A DNA stretch of 64,000 bases from Chlorops oryzae (GCA_020466095.1 CM035808.1:68891957-68955956); one strand, 5' to 3'; positions 34,016-45,182 are shown, numbered from the stretch's first letter. Notes: generated by a model not told the origin, from the sequence alone. Numbers and translations are program-made.

Positions 34016-35567
34016 TGTTATGGGCTCATTTTTTTTTAAACATCAGCCAGCTGAAAAGGGAGAAATATGAACATACATACATACATATAGTCGCGCATAC
34101 GGTCCAGCTGAACGGGCGAACATAGCTAAAAGAAGAAAACAAAACAACTTAGAGCTTAGATCAGCCTTGTTTACCAATCACTTACCTTTGAGGATGGAGT
34201 TTCGTTTTTATTATTTTATGATTTATTTATTTATCTTGATATTTTAGGTGATAGAAGTTTTTTTATTTATTTATTTTTATATTTATTTTATTCCACTACA
34301 GAAATGTGCTGTACACAATTTCTTTCTTTTCTAGGTAAATGTCATTTTCAATTCTTTCCTTTGACATTCTCTCTCTCTCTCTGTCTCTCCCTCTCGATCT
34401 TCGAAAGTGTTGCATTCTCTCTGCGAAAGCTTTCGAATATAAGGAGGGGGAACACGAAAAGTAACACATACAAAGATTGGATGTTTTCAGGATAAAATAA
34501 CATAATATAAATTAGAAAAATTATAAGCAGCGGCAGCCAATGACCTATTTATTAGTCAAATGAACAAACAGCTGATGAGAAGTAAACTACTGCGAGGGCG
34601 TCTCAAGAAGTGTGAGAAGCCATCGCAGTGGAAATTGTAACAAGAACAAGAGAAAGATCGAAAGGTTTACATCGTTGCTTTCGAACATTTCCCCACGCTT
34701 ATACTGACACCTTTCAACAGCCAAGTAAAAGCGTAAAACCATACGTCTGTGTATTTTGTGTCTTGGGCATGGTTATCAATGTATGAACCCGAATGTATTG
34801 AGATGTAATTGTAAGCAACACCAAGAAAATCGGTGTTATGATTTTCGCGGGAGTTGCACTGATTCGTTATGTCTAAGGGAGGCGTTCGGGGAAATGAGGT
34901 TACAATGAGTGAAAGCTTTTCGCCTAATTATTTTAAAAAAGATGTTTAGGGAAGAGTGAAAGTTAGTTAGTTTTCGAACTGTGTTTAGAAGTGTTCAAAA
35001 GTGAAAGTAGATCAGAGTCAGTGAAGAATAGTGAATTCGAGTTAAAAAATTATATCAGGAGAGTATTATTTGATTTGGTGGAATTGTTATTTAATAGTTT
35101 TCAATTTATGAATTTATTATTCTTTTCGTGTTTCCCTTCCAAATTCAATTGGTTTAATCCAAGTGTTACTGTTGTAAATTTATTTTCTTCTGCTCTATCG
35201 TGCCGAGCCCGTCTTTGGGGTTAATTATAGACAAACCATTTCGGTTGTGTCGGATTCCGTGGGAATCTAGCGTGTGAGCCTATTTCATTTATTTTCCGGC
35301 TCCAACTCGAGGCACCCTTCCAAACAGGGATTTTGTGGTGTACACGGGACTCCAGCTTGAACCAAGTTTAATCCCCCCCCCTCCACCTCCGTCGCCACTG
35401 AGAAAGCGGGAATTTATTGTTGTTTCGTCCGTCGCTAGTTTGTGGCGGAATAGATGCAACAACGGGACTCCAGCTTGTACCAAGTTTAATCCCCCCGTCT
35501 CCACTGAGAAAGCGGGAATTTATTGTTGTTTCGTCCGTCGCTAGTTTGTGGCGGAATAGATGCAACA
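34016..35567 (+). repeat. LTR3 of the Gypsy array, with internal duplication
   Basis: It is 1552 bp. It is longest because about 110 bp at its 3' end, from CGGGACTCCAGCTTG to GATGCAACAA, are present twice (about 35344-35462 and 35463-35567). Only the second copy is followed by the primer site. Confidence 0.9.
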
Positions 35568-36105
35568 ATTGGCGCCCAACGTTTGTGTAGTTGTGGTAGA
35601 AGCTGTGAACGGTTTTTTTGTAGTTAGAGGTTGCGTGTATTTGTTTGTCGCTATATAGAAACTGATCTGCGTTTGATTTCTTTTTTTTTAGTCAAGCAGC
35701 CGTGGAGACAATCAAAAAGCGTTGTGGAGAGTTCGGCTGTAGCAGAGCGAGAGACACGAGGGTCGAAAAATAAATTAACAGAGAAAGAAAAATAGCGCGG
35801 TGAGTTCGTTCTGGTTTGAAAATTCATTTTTTTTTGAGAAATTGTTAAACTTTTTTTTTTTATTTTAACAAAACTCTGAATATTAAATAATTAGATTTTT
35901 TATTGATAAATATTTAGACAGGGTTTTTAATTTTTTTTTCACAATTACAATTTTTTTTTTAAATACATATATTAAAGAAGGAAAAAAATACTTTATGGAT
36001 ATTAATCGCTTAAACCAGGAGGAAGTTATGTATGAAATACAGGATAGGGGATTGATAGTAGGAACGGTAAATAGCATGCGAAATACAGACTAGGGGCTTG
36101 AAAGT
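35568..36105 (+). pseudogene. int3 leader and gag start
   Basis: The primer site TTGGCGCCCAACG is followed by the leader and ATG at 35996 (MDINRLNQEEVMYEIQDRG). At about 36080 a second, slightly different copy of the AAATACAG(G/A)CTAGGGGCTTG segment appears, and then the errantivirus-like leader begins. Roughly 735 bp of gag (compare int2 26893-27630) are missing; int3 resumes at 49713. Confidence 0.8.
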
Positions 36106-36162
36106 AGTTTTGAGCCTTGGTTCGTCTCCAACTGAAAGTCAGTCGAATCCCGGCTGCGCCAA
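36106..36162 (-). repeat. 57-bp errantivirus leader copy outside the 3' LTR
   Basis: It matches 48879-48935, which is the primer-site end of the internal region. Its presence on the outer side of the left LTR is not expected for a simple insertion. Confidence 0.85.
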
Positions 36163-36941
36163 TGTTGAAGTATTTTCCGCTGTATTCCCGATTGAATACA
36201 ACGTCTGAATACTTCAGTGCGAATAAACAAAATGAAAGGACACCAAATAAGTTATTTTCAAATCTTTTATTAAGCTAAAGCCCTTATTGTCTTTTCACAA
36301 ATTAGAACCTTATAGTCTCCTAACTGACACTCGAAACTTCCCTAAACTCTTACAACACTAAGATCCACACTCTTCCGCTTTTGCCACTGTTGAGTACATA
36401 CGTAAGAGTTGAGATCTCGCAAACTGCTTCTCGCTAAGTCCTTTTCTCATTCTCGATCGTTGTCTTTTATAACACAAAAGTGTCAATGCTGCATAGTCGA
36501 TTTCCCAATCAATGCTAGTTGAATATTGCGTAGTTGCAGGTAGAACTTTCCAGAATTGACCTGCGTGTACCATCAATTTGCTGTTGTTGTTGTTGTGCTC
36601 GGCTTAAATTTGCCGACTTGCAATCTTAACTCAAACAGGTGTTTCAATAGTTCTTATTCTCGAATTTCCTTGTATATGGAAATTCGCTTACGACGTTGGC
36701 TTACGATTTGCTGTTGTTGTTGTTGTTGTGCCCATTCACCGTTCCCGTCGTGTGCTAAAAGTGCTCGAGTTACAGTTTCGGTCTTGCAGTACGGTGCGGT
36801 TGTCTTTGTTGTTGTTCACCGTTGCTTGGGCTGGACGTTTAGCTTGCTCATGAGTTTGTTGCTGTTTCGTAATGCTGCACTTTTGAGGTGATCAACGGTA
36901 AAAATGTAAAATGCTCGTGAGTCAAGGGTTGACTCACAACA
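36163..36941 (-). repeat. Errantivirus-like 3' LTR
   Basis: TGTTGAAGTATTTTCC...CTCACAACA. It is nearly identical to 48936-49712 and includes a (GTT)n-rich stretch near 36580-36730. Confidence 0.92.
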
Positions 36942-37416
36942 CCCCTCCCCCTTTTAAAGGAGTCGTGAGCATCGCGACATTAAACGTGTTGAAGTTTGTG
37001 AACGGCTCTGAGCATTCCCTCCCCCTTTTTAAAGGAGTCGCTGTAAATGTGATTACACGCGACTTCTAGGTGCTCTGGTGTGTTGATGATCGTTTTGTGT
37101 AATCTAAGGAAATGATGTACTGCTGATGGCTGCTGATGTACTGCTTATTTGAGTTGTTCGATCTTAGTGTTATATTAAAAGAGTGGCAGATATTTCAAAT
37201 CAAACAATCTTATATTTAAGACATTGTTTACTTTTCTTGTTTATATCTCTTAAATCATAAAATCAATTTTCTCATCCTTTATAAAATTATATATTTCTTA
37301 TATTATAGACCTTGTTTAATTTTCTTGTTTCTGTTCTTAATTTATAAAGTTTACTTATTGCATAACTGATTTTTATTTTTATTTTTATAATACCCTCACC
37401 AATATATTAGGTGTAG
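36942..37416 (-). promoter_or_regulatory. Polypurine tract region with two purine tracts
   Basis: Directly inside the 3' LTR the minus strand reads AAAAGGGGGAGGGG (36955-36942), the expected plus-strand DNA primer. A second very similar tract (CCCTCCCCCTTTTTAAAGGA on the plus strand) lies near 37018-37040. The rest is AT-rich with no gene. Confidence 0.7.
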
Positions 37417-38696
37417 TAAAAAGAAATCCATTATTTTTGCATTAAATTGAGGGCTTTATTTAAGATAGTTAGAATGACCCGATTTAGGTCAAATAAGCGC
37501 CGTTTTGCTCGATAACTTGTTGCCATTTTAAAGGTAATTTCATTATGCCTCTCTCATAGAAGCCCTCGTTCCTATTAGCAAAAAATTGAGACAGTCGAAT
37601 TTCAGAAGCCTCTCTTGAAGCGAATGTTTCACCAGCAAAATTGTTCGCCATGGACAGGAACAGATGGTAATCACTTGGTGCCAGGTCCGGACTATAAGGT
37701 GGATGCAGAAGAACCTCCCAACCAAACTCCCGGAGCTTCTGGCGAGTCACTATCGATGTGTGTGGCCTGGCGTTGTCCTGATGGAACACAATTCCTCTCC
37801 TATTGGCCAAAGCTGGCCGCTTATGGGCGATTGCTTCCTTCAGACGGTCCAATTGTTGACAGTAGAGTTCCGAGTTAAGAGTTTTGCCGTATGGGAGCAG
37901 CTCATAGTAGATAATTCCCTGCCAATCCCACCAAACACACAGCAAAACCTTCCTGGCCGTCAATCCTGGCTTGGCCACCGTTTCCGCCGGTTCACCGTGT
38001 TTCGACCACGACCGTTTTCGCTTGACGTTGTCGTAAGTGACTTACTTTTCATCACCAGTCACCAACCGCTTCAGAAATGGGTCGATTTTGTTGCGGTTCA
38101 GCAGCGATTCGCAGATGGAAATTCGGTCTATGAGGTTTTTTTTGCGTTAACTCGTGTGGCACCCATACATCGAGCTTCTTTGTGTATCCAGCCTTATTCA
38201 AATGGTTCCAAACGGTTTTTTTGTGCAATCTTTAGCTCTTTTGCAATCGAAACAGTGCTAACATGACGGTCGGACTCGATAATTTCCATGATTTTATCGA
38301 CATTTTCGACAATTGGCCTTCCAGTGCGTGGTGCATCCTTGACATCGAAGTTACCGGAACGGAATCGACGAAACCAAAATTGCGCATGATTGGCTGTTAC
38401 AGTATCAGGTCCATAAACGCTATTCACATTTTCAGCCGCCTGGCTTGCGTTTTCTCCCTTATCGAAGAAAAACTGTAAAATGTAGCGAATTTTCTCTTTG
38501 CTGATGTCCATCTTTGACAAGCTCTCAAACAAAACTGAATCAATCAATCAAAGAAGTGTCGAAAAAGTTTTTTTAGTAGGAACTGTCATCTTTCTAATGC
38601 CCCCTAGCGGAACACGATCGGACTTATACAACGCGAGATACAGATAAATAACGCCATCTATTAGAAAAATAATGGATTTCTTTTTACTACACCTAA
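37417..38696 (-). mobile_element. mariner element, second type, in the errantivirus-like element
   Basis: The 32-bp inverted repeats start TTAGGTGTAGTAAAAAGAAA and are flanked by TA (37415-37416, 38697-38698). It is 1280 bp long and unlike Himar1. It resembles the mauritiana/cecropia branch; the subfamily is uncertain. Confidence 0.92.
37484..38547 (-). pseudogene. mariner transposase (DD34D), broken
   Basis: The N-terminal part (from MDISKEKIRYILQFFFDKG) has a paired-type DNA-binding region. The C-terminal part has FHQDNARPH and SPDLAPSDYHLF, with 34 residues between the two aspartates. The first Asp is in a GDEK motif, directly followed by a stop (near 38045). Two extra bases in poly-A runs (near 38217 and 38143) shift the frame. 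The protein ends QNGAYLT. The terminal repeats are still intact, so trans-mobilisation is conceivable. Confidence 0.9.
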
Positions 38697-38768
38697 TATA
38701 TAAAATTTAATAGCTACAAACATTATTTTCTGCGGTTTTCGTAAATACATCTCATGCTTCTTAAACAA

Positions 38769-39610
38769 TTATTTTACTCGTTTTATTTTTAGTTCGTTCG
38801 AAATTCCTATGGTTAATCTGAAGGATTTACCATTTAGCTTAACCAGCTCTCTTTTTCTATTTTTATTTTGTCTCTTTTTTCTTAGTACCTGCATCATTTG
38901 TTTCAATATTTCCATTTCTTCTGCTGTCAGTTCTTGGTCTGTTACATTAAGGTCATTTTTATTCCAATTTTTTATAAGGTTTCCAAAAAACATTCTCGTA
39001 AATTCTTTGCTTTCTTTTTCTAACGAGATTGTGTTCTCCCAGTCTTCATTTCCATCTTTTACTTTTTAAAAAAAATATTCTGCAAAGTGCAGTGTAAATA
39101 TCCCACAGTCAAGCATGTTTTTTTGTTGCGGGCATTTCGGCCAAATGAATTTATTGTTTAATAATTTATCGTCTTTTAATTTTTTTGCGACATTCTCAAA
39201 GAATTAGGCTATGTTTGTGTATATCTCAATGTAATTGTGTGGATTTAATGAGTCTAGGATATATACTAATTGATTCCGCACAATTGCCAACATCCAGTGG
39301 TTTTTCACACATATGAGTAATAACCAACTTTTTATTTTCCTCGCATCGATGTTTTTTATAATTGTTTTAAATCGCAACTCAGCTATGCTTTCCGTAGCCT
39401 CTACTGCCGCTTTTATAGCTGCGTACGTGAAAGAATTAAAAATGTGCACTTCTCCTGAAATAGGATCATGCCTTTTTAATATCCAATCAAAAATACATTG
39501 ATATGAGTATCACCCAGCCACTGGTTGTCAATTAAATCAATATACTCTTTTTTAGTTATCTCCGTTGCCTGTTTTCCGATCATGTAAGAACAAAATTGCT
39601 CATTGGCCAT
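38769..39610 (-). pseudogene. Ulp1/SENP-like C48 cysteine protease carried by the LTR element
   Basis: The ATG is at 39610 (MANEQFCSYMIGKQATE). The conserved blocks are NQWLGDTHIN near 39510; KNHWMLAIV with the catalytic His at 39299-39297; YILDSLN with Asp at 39254-39252; and PQQKNMLDCGIF with the Gln and the catalytic Cys at 39107-39105. His-Asp and Asp-Cys spacings (15 and 49 residues) fit Ulp1-type deSUMOylating proteases. A charged lysine-rich tail follows to 38769. It is broken by a frameshift near 39490 and in-frame TAA codons at 39206-39204 and 39068-39066. It lies between env and the 3' LTR, on the element's coding strand. An adenain-like protease is the main alternative. Confidence 0.85.
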
Positions 39611-40037
39611 TTTTTGATTTTTATTTTGATTTTTTATTATTTCTTCTTATTTGATCAGAGCCGAGAAACAATGAAGCAAAGTTAATAATAAAAATTTGAA
39701 TTTGGAAAACTGATTAGATATTCTCACTTGTCGACTTGCGCCTGGATGTATTTGGATCGTTGCCCTTTTCATTTTTCCTTTCTCCAGGTGCTTCTATAAG
39801 AATAAAATAATTTTTATTATTGTGCAAAGAGTCGCGTCTTTTTTATACCTTTCTTTTAATATTCCCTCACTGCTGCGGTGTCAATATCGAATGCTATGCG
39901 TTCATGCATTTCGTTTTATATTTTATTCGTTTAATTGAAAGATAAACAAAATTTCGTTTATGCCTTAAATACATTTCTTAGATATGAGTTTCTGTTTATT
40001 GCTTAAGTCGGGTATGTGGTTGGTAATATACGAGGGT
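39611..40037. other. AT-rich spacer between env and the C48 gene
   Basis: No gene is recognisable. A-rich runs on the minus strand precede the C48 start. Confidence 0.5.
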
Positions 40038-41527
40038 CTAAATTAATGTTCTTGACTTTAACGTGGAGCGCATGAAACTCCTGTTGTTTTTTCTGTTTCT
40101 TTGTATCGTTTCAGAATTAATATTTTGGCTTTCTCTTGCCATTTCCTGTTTAATTTCTACTCTTACCGATCTTCTTTTAAAAATAAAATATAATCCTATT
40201 AACCCTCCTATAATTATCAATAGAAGTGTGCCACTAATGCCGTATGATATGTTGCGATGAAAAATCTGCTCCTTTATATATGGTCTATTTTTAAAACTAT
40301 TTACTATTATGTCTTCGAAAATTATTGGTGTGTTATTAAGATTTAACATTTTATCAGAGTAAAAATATTTCTCTTCCATCATGGTACGAGAATTGAAAAA
40401 ATTTTCCTTTTTAATTGTGATACTGCAATTCGAAAAAGTTATAAGGGCGTTATTGGTTAATGTTATATTTCTTTTGTCGCAAGTTTGATTTATAGTTACT
40501 TTTTTAGCGTTTTTCACTAATACGGTTCCTTCATCGATATACTTGATAAATGTTTTGTTATTGAAAATGAAATTACAATTATCCTGGATAGCACAATGCT
40601 GACTTCTTTTTTAATCCTTTAGAATGGCGTTTTCTTGGAATGAGAAAATATTTCCGTCTATTTCAGTCACTAACTCATCATTTGCCATTATCTCGAAAAA
40701 TTCCTTATTAGGGACTGGAGTGATTAGGTTGACTGCTGTCTGTATTAGGTTTCGGGGGACCTTAATTAAAATTATTAATGAATTTTGTGCGTGGGACAAT
40801 ATCCCGACTCTAAGTAATTTCAATGTAAAGAAATCTACTTTGAATTTGTCTATCTCTTCCGGAGTTAAAATGCTTGGATATTTTATACCGCTTTTTGCTG
40901 CTGCTACGCTATCCTGAATCAGATTTATTTTGTTTTCGATACTATTTGATTTAAACATTTGATCAATGAACCTTTGGTGGTTTGAGATATTTATATTTTT
41001 CGAGTCTATTGTGTTAAAAAATTGTCTGTCTTGTTCTATTGCTGCTTTTAGTGCTCCTAGGGTGGCGTTGAAATGATTGTTAATGGCTACCTCCTCGTTA
41101 AGGCCCTCTATTGCGTTGTGATAATTTTCTAATACTGTTGTAAGGTGGTCTTCTATTTCCTGTCTATCCTGGTCGTCCATGACCCCGAATAATAATTTGG
41201 TTGCTGTGCCTATTGCGTTAATTAACCCTCTACTTCGGCGTTTATGTACGAATATAGGGGTTATGGACTGCAACTTTAGTCTAATTGTTTTGATTTCGTT
41301 TATTAACAATAATTTGTTGTAAATGGTTACTTTATTTATGTAGTCTTCCATCGAGTTGAGCATGCTTTCAATCTCTTGAGGGTGGATTATGTGCAGAATG
41401 GTGTATGCATCCTTTACGATTTCAGTGTTGAACATGTGAATCTCAATAAAGCCTTTTTGTTCGTTAATTGGGGACACCAACAGACTCCCATAAATGGTTG
41501 TGATGAAAAAAACGATGACCGGAATTA
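40038..41527 (-). pseudogene. F-type envelope gene (env), one internal stop
   Basis: An open stretch without ATG begins after TTTTCAG (about 41530), a likely splice acceptor; errantivirus env is made from spliced RNA. It opens with a hydrophobic signal-like segment (VIVFFITTIYGSLLV). The frame 41480-40611 has a furin-type site RRSR at residues 81-84, directly followed by a hydrophobic fusion-peptide-like segment, as in insect errantivirus and baculovirus F proteins. After one in-frame TAA (40613-40611) the same frame continues (40517-40038) with N-glycosylation sites, a membrane span at residues about 93-113 and a basic tail. The stop would cut the anchor off. Confidence 0.85.
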
Positions 41528-41530
41528 TCT

Positions 41531-41799
41531 GAAAATGTAGTGCTATTGTTAACCCACTATGCCTACTTTTATTAATATTTGGTTTGAAGTGGTTTTATAT
41601 TGGTGAAATTTTCAATTTTTTGCCTTTATATTGCTTTGCCCGCTTTAACTCTTTCTCAGTCGATTCATTAAATTTTGCACGCGACCTTGGACCTGATGGG
41701 AGATTTATGTTAAAAAGAAAAAAGGTGTTGTGGAGTTAAAAACAAAAACCAAAAATTTTTTCTTTGATGCTTTTATTTTTTGTTTTTCGGAATTTCAGC
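41531..41799. other. Spacer between PTP and env
   Basis: The 270-bp AT-rich stretch shows no frame worth calling. It supplies the putative env splice acceptor at its end. Confidence 0.5.
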
Positions 41800-42540
41800 T
41801 TATTCAACCCATTTCGGTTGGTTTCGGCGTGCACCAGTAAGTCGCTTTATGTGAGGTATTAGAATTTCATGCACAAAAATATATTGACCTTTGTTGCTTA
41901 TTGCATTTGCTCGTTGGTCTCTAATTTCATTCACTATTTTTCGCATATTTATGTGTCGACCTTCATGTAAGGTTGAAAACGCTACATCTAGTGCGACGGC
42001 AGTACATGTCCTGTTAATGCCCGCTTTACAGTGTATCACTAATTTTGGAAAATCGTTTTTGTCTTCCGCTAGCTTTTGACTTTTCCTCACTTTGTGCCAA
42101 AATTCTAATAGGGGTATGGGTTTTGTTGTTTGATTGTCGGGCCAAGCTGTGAATTGCCAATGTTCAATTAAACGGAAATCTTCATTTGTTTGGTTTGTTA
42201 TTTTCAATTTACTTTGAATGTAATGACGTTCTGCTATTTTAGATATTGTTTCTATTTTGAATTGTGTGCAGCTAAAAAGATTTCCTTCATTTTTTTCCCC
42301 AGTATTGATAACACCCTTTTTCTTCTATCCTAGACAACATGGCTATAACGAAACAATTTTGTTCCTAAATCATTTGCCGGAAATCACTAGCTGTGTTTGC
42401 TAGTGGATTTTGCGTGGCGATATATTTATTCGGACAATGAACTCCATTTACGTAATTTGCGTGAATGTAATCGGAGCTATTTGTGTTTTTATTCGTACTC
42501 GATTTTGCTCGAAACATGGCACGTCCGCATATCTGTTTTT
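41800..42540 (-). pseudogene. Protein tyrosine phosphatase domain carried by the LTR element
   Basis: A nearly complete classical PTP domain is legible on the element's coding strand. Blocks in order: KNRYADV (42540-42520), DYIHANYVNG and YIATQNPLANTASDF in a second frame, FVIAMLSRIEEKG, then an open stretch. The open stretch holds AWPDNQ (WPD loop), VIHCKAGINRT (Cys codon 42030-42028, Arg six residues on), IRDQRANAIS and NKGQYIFVHE (Q loop). All key active-site elements are there. Breaks are in the front half: a TAG upstream of KNRY, one frameshift after it, a TAG at 42367-42365 where Trp is expected, and another frameshift after QYWG. It lies between integrase and env; the end of the pol frame overlaps its start. 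Confidence 0.9.
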
Positions 42541-44494
42541 GGACTAATTTTTGATGACTTGGATTTTTGGGTATTTAAGTTGTTTTTAGCCAGATTTTGG
42601 TGCTCTGTTTTTAACCCTTTAACGCCTAAGCTATTAAATGACTTTTCTACATTACTTTTTGTCGTGTTTTCATTTTTTTCTGAAAAAACTGCGCAGACAT
42701 TTTCCTGATTGTCGTGAAAAATTTTTATTAAATTCTTGTGAAAAGTTTTCTCTCTTCCTCTAATTTTAAGTCTTACATTTGTTGTAGTCGGTTCTGAGAT
42801 CACTTCGTATGGTCCCTCCCAAACTGGAGAGAATTTATTTTTTCGATTTTGGTTCTTTAACCAGACTTTGTCTCCGAGTACAATATCTCTCTCTTTAGAA
42901 TTTTTGTCATAATATTTTTTGGATTTCTCTTTTGCCGCTTTATGGTTGTACCTCACTATTTCGTAACTGCGTTGAATTTGGTATTGCAAAATTTTGCTAT
43001 AATCGTCTGAATTGTATACTGGACTTGGTTTTTTCTTTAACTTGAATGGAATTTCGAATTCAAAGCCGAAAAGTGTTCTACTGGGAGTTTGTTTTGTTGT
43101 TGTGTGGACCGTATTATTGTGTACGTGCATCCCATGATGTAGCCATTCATCCCAATTTGTGCCATCCTCGTTGACAAATTTTCGAAGAAATTCTGCAAGA
43201 GGCCGGTGACTCCTTTCGAGAGCACCATTGGCTTGTGGATGGCACGGAGAAGTTTGAGATTTCTTTATTCCAAGAATTTTACAAACTTCTCTAAACAAAG
43301 TTAGCATGAAATTTGTTCCGTTGTCCGTTACTAAAGCTTTTGGAATATTAAACTTTGAAGTTACTTCATTAGAAAATGCTCGTGCAACCGTTGAGGCTTC
43401 TGCATCAGGTATGGCTGCGCAAATGAAATATTTTGAGAAATCGTCCAAAAATGTCAGAATGTATTTGTTATTCCTAGCTGATATGGAAAGTGGACCAACT
43501 ATGTCCATGAAGACTTTGTCGAATGGTCTATGGGGTGTGTCTGTTATCGTCATAGGCATTTCCTCCACCCGTGAACTTTTGTTTTTTGGACAAAGCTTGC
43601 ATGATTCGATATATGATTTGATTTGGCGATGCATGCCTTCCCATTTGTATTGCTTTCTGATTCTTAAGTAAGTTTTTAAATATCCCTTATGCCCTGCAAT
43701 TGAGGTATCATGAAAAGTTTTCAGAATTTTTTTGATATCTAATGAGTCTGTTAGGAAGACCGCGGTGTCTTCTCCCTCTAAGGGTCCTTTGATTTCATCG
43801 TTTGCGACCTTTTCTAAAGCTCGGTTTTTTGCTCTTGTTATTACACTTACTTTATTCTCTGCAGGTGTTATTCTGCTCAGAGCGTCTGCATTTAAGTTGC
43901 TTTTCCCTGGTTTGTAACAAATTTCGAAATCATACTCTAATAATTTAAGACGGAAACGTCCTAATCTAGAGTCCTGATCCTTCAAATTAGCTATTCCTTT
44001 TAATGGTTTTTGGTCAGTATAGATTTTAAAATGTTTTTCTAAAAGATACGTTCTAAAGTTTTTAACTGTCCAAACTACAGCGAGAAATTCCTTTTCGATA
44101 GTGGAGTATCGTTTTTCAGTGGCACTAAGTGCTCTGCTGGCGTAGTAAATTGGGAGATCTTTTCCTGGCTCTCCCTGGGACAAAACTGCTCCTAGTGCCT
44201 CATTACTAGCGTCGGTTGTTAAAATGAACGTTTTTTCAAAATCTGGGTAACTATGATAAGTATTGGTGGACTGGTTATAGCGATTTTTAATTGTTCCATT
44301 GCCCTTTGACATGCGATAGACCACATGAATTTTGATTCATTTCGCAATAAGTTTGTTAAGGGCAGACAAATTTTTGCAGCATCGGGTATGAATTTCCTAT
44401 AACAGTTAATTAACCCCAATAATGCCTGTAACTGTTTTATATTTTTCGGCGCCTGTATGTTTTTCACGCATTCTATCTTTCCTGGATCTGGCAA
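42489..44494 (-). pseudogene. Errantivirus-like RNase H and integrase
   Basis: A 611-codon open frame (44324-42489) starts in RNase H (LTTDASNEALGAVLSQG) and continues with the full integrase. It has an HHCC finger (AGHKGYLKTY... CKLCPKNK), FMDIVGP, VTDNGTNF and HPQANGALERSHR for the D,D,E triad. The C-terminal GDKVWLKNQNRK and WEGPYEVI form the GPY-type module. The overlapping frame 44494-44219 (LLGLINCYRKFIPDA) is the RT thumb/connection, one frame away. This is the best preserved part of the element. Confidence 0.9.
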
Positions 44495-45182
44495 AACTCC
44501 TGCTTCTGAACATTTGTGTCCTAAATAAATTACCTCTTTCTGCAGAAAATTGCATTTTTTCTGTTTGCAATTTTAAATTATGCATTCTGAGCACCTCTAA
44601 GACTTTTCTTAGGCGGACTTCATGTTCTTTTAAGTTTCTGGCCTAGAAGACGATGTCATCTAAATAAACGAAACAGTCAATACCTTGGAAGCCTGTTAGA
44701 ATATTGTTCATAATTCTTTGAAAAGTTGCCGGAGCTCCCGTTAGACCGAAAGGCATCCTCGCAAATTCAAAATGTCCTAAACCAGTGCTGAAGGCCGTTT
44801 TTTCTCTATCCTTCTCATTTACCAAAACTTGGTGGTAGTCTCTGGCTAAATCTAACGTAGAGAAATAACGACTCTATCCGAACTGATCCAGGATTTCGTC
44901 AATACACGGAATTGGAAAAACCTGTTTAATAGTGATTTCGTTTAGTTTTCTGAAATCCACCACAAGTCTCCATTTTTTCACGCCATCTTTCCCAGCTTTT
45001 TTCGGGACTAAAATTTTTGGCGAGTTCCACGGCGATTTTTTCTGTGTGATAATGCCATCGTCAAGCATTTTCTTCACTTGTGTATTAGTTTCTGTTTTGT
45101 GTTGTTCGGGCAACCTATATTGTCTCGAATTTATAGGCGGATGTTCTGCTATTGTGGGGATTTCATGAGCTAAGACTGTCAT
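44495..45182 (-). pseudogene. Errantivirus-like reverse transcriptase
   Basis: The first part (45182-44874) has the RT fingers (SPWNSPKILVPKKAG, WRLVVDFRKLNEIT). The second (44825-44643) has FARMPFGLTGAPATFQ and the active site YLDD at residues 54-57. Stops or frameshifts lie at about 44873-44826 and at 44643-44645. The order and spacing are normal for Ty3/Gypsy. Confidence 0.9.

Noticed and set aside
36570..36730. Poly-leucine/cysteine coding frames around (GTT)n
   Set aside because: They come from a trinucleotide-rich part of the errantivirus-like LTR, present again at 49340-49500; no coding evidence.
37615..38266. Plus-strand open frames of up to 200 codons
   Set aside because: They are antisense to the mariner transposase.
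41800..42207. Reading the PTP frame as a short intact gene starting at 42207
   Set aside because: The codon there is TTG and clear PTP motifs continue upstream in broken frames, so it is the tail of a larger pseudogene.
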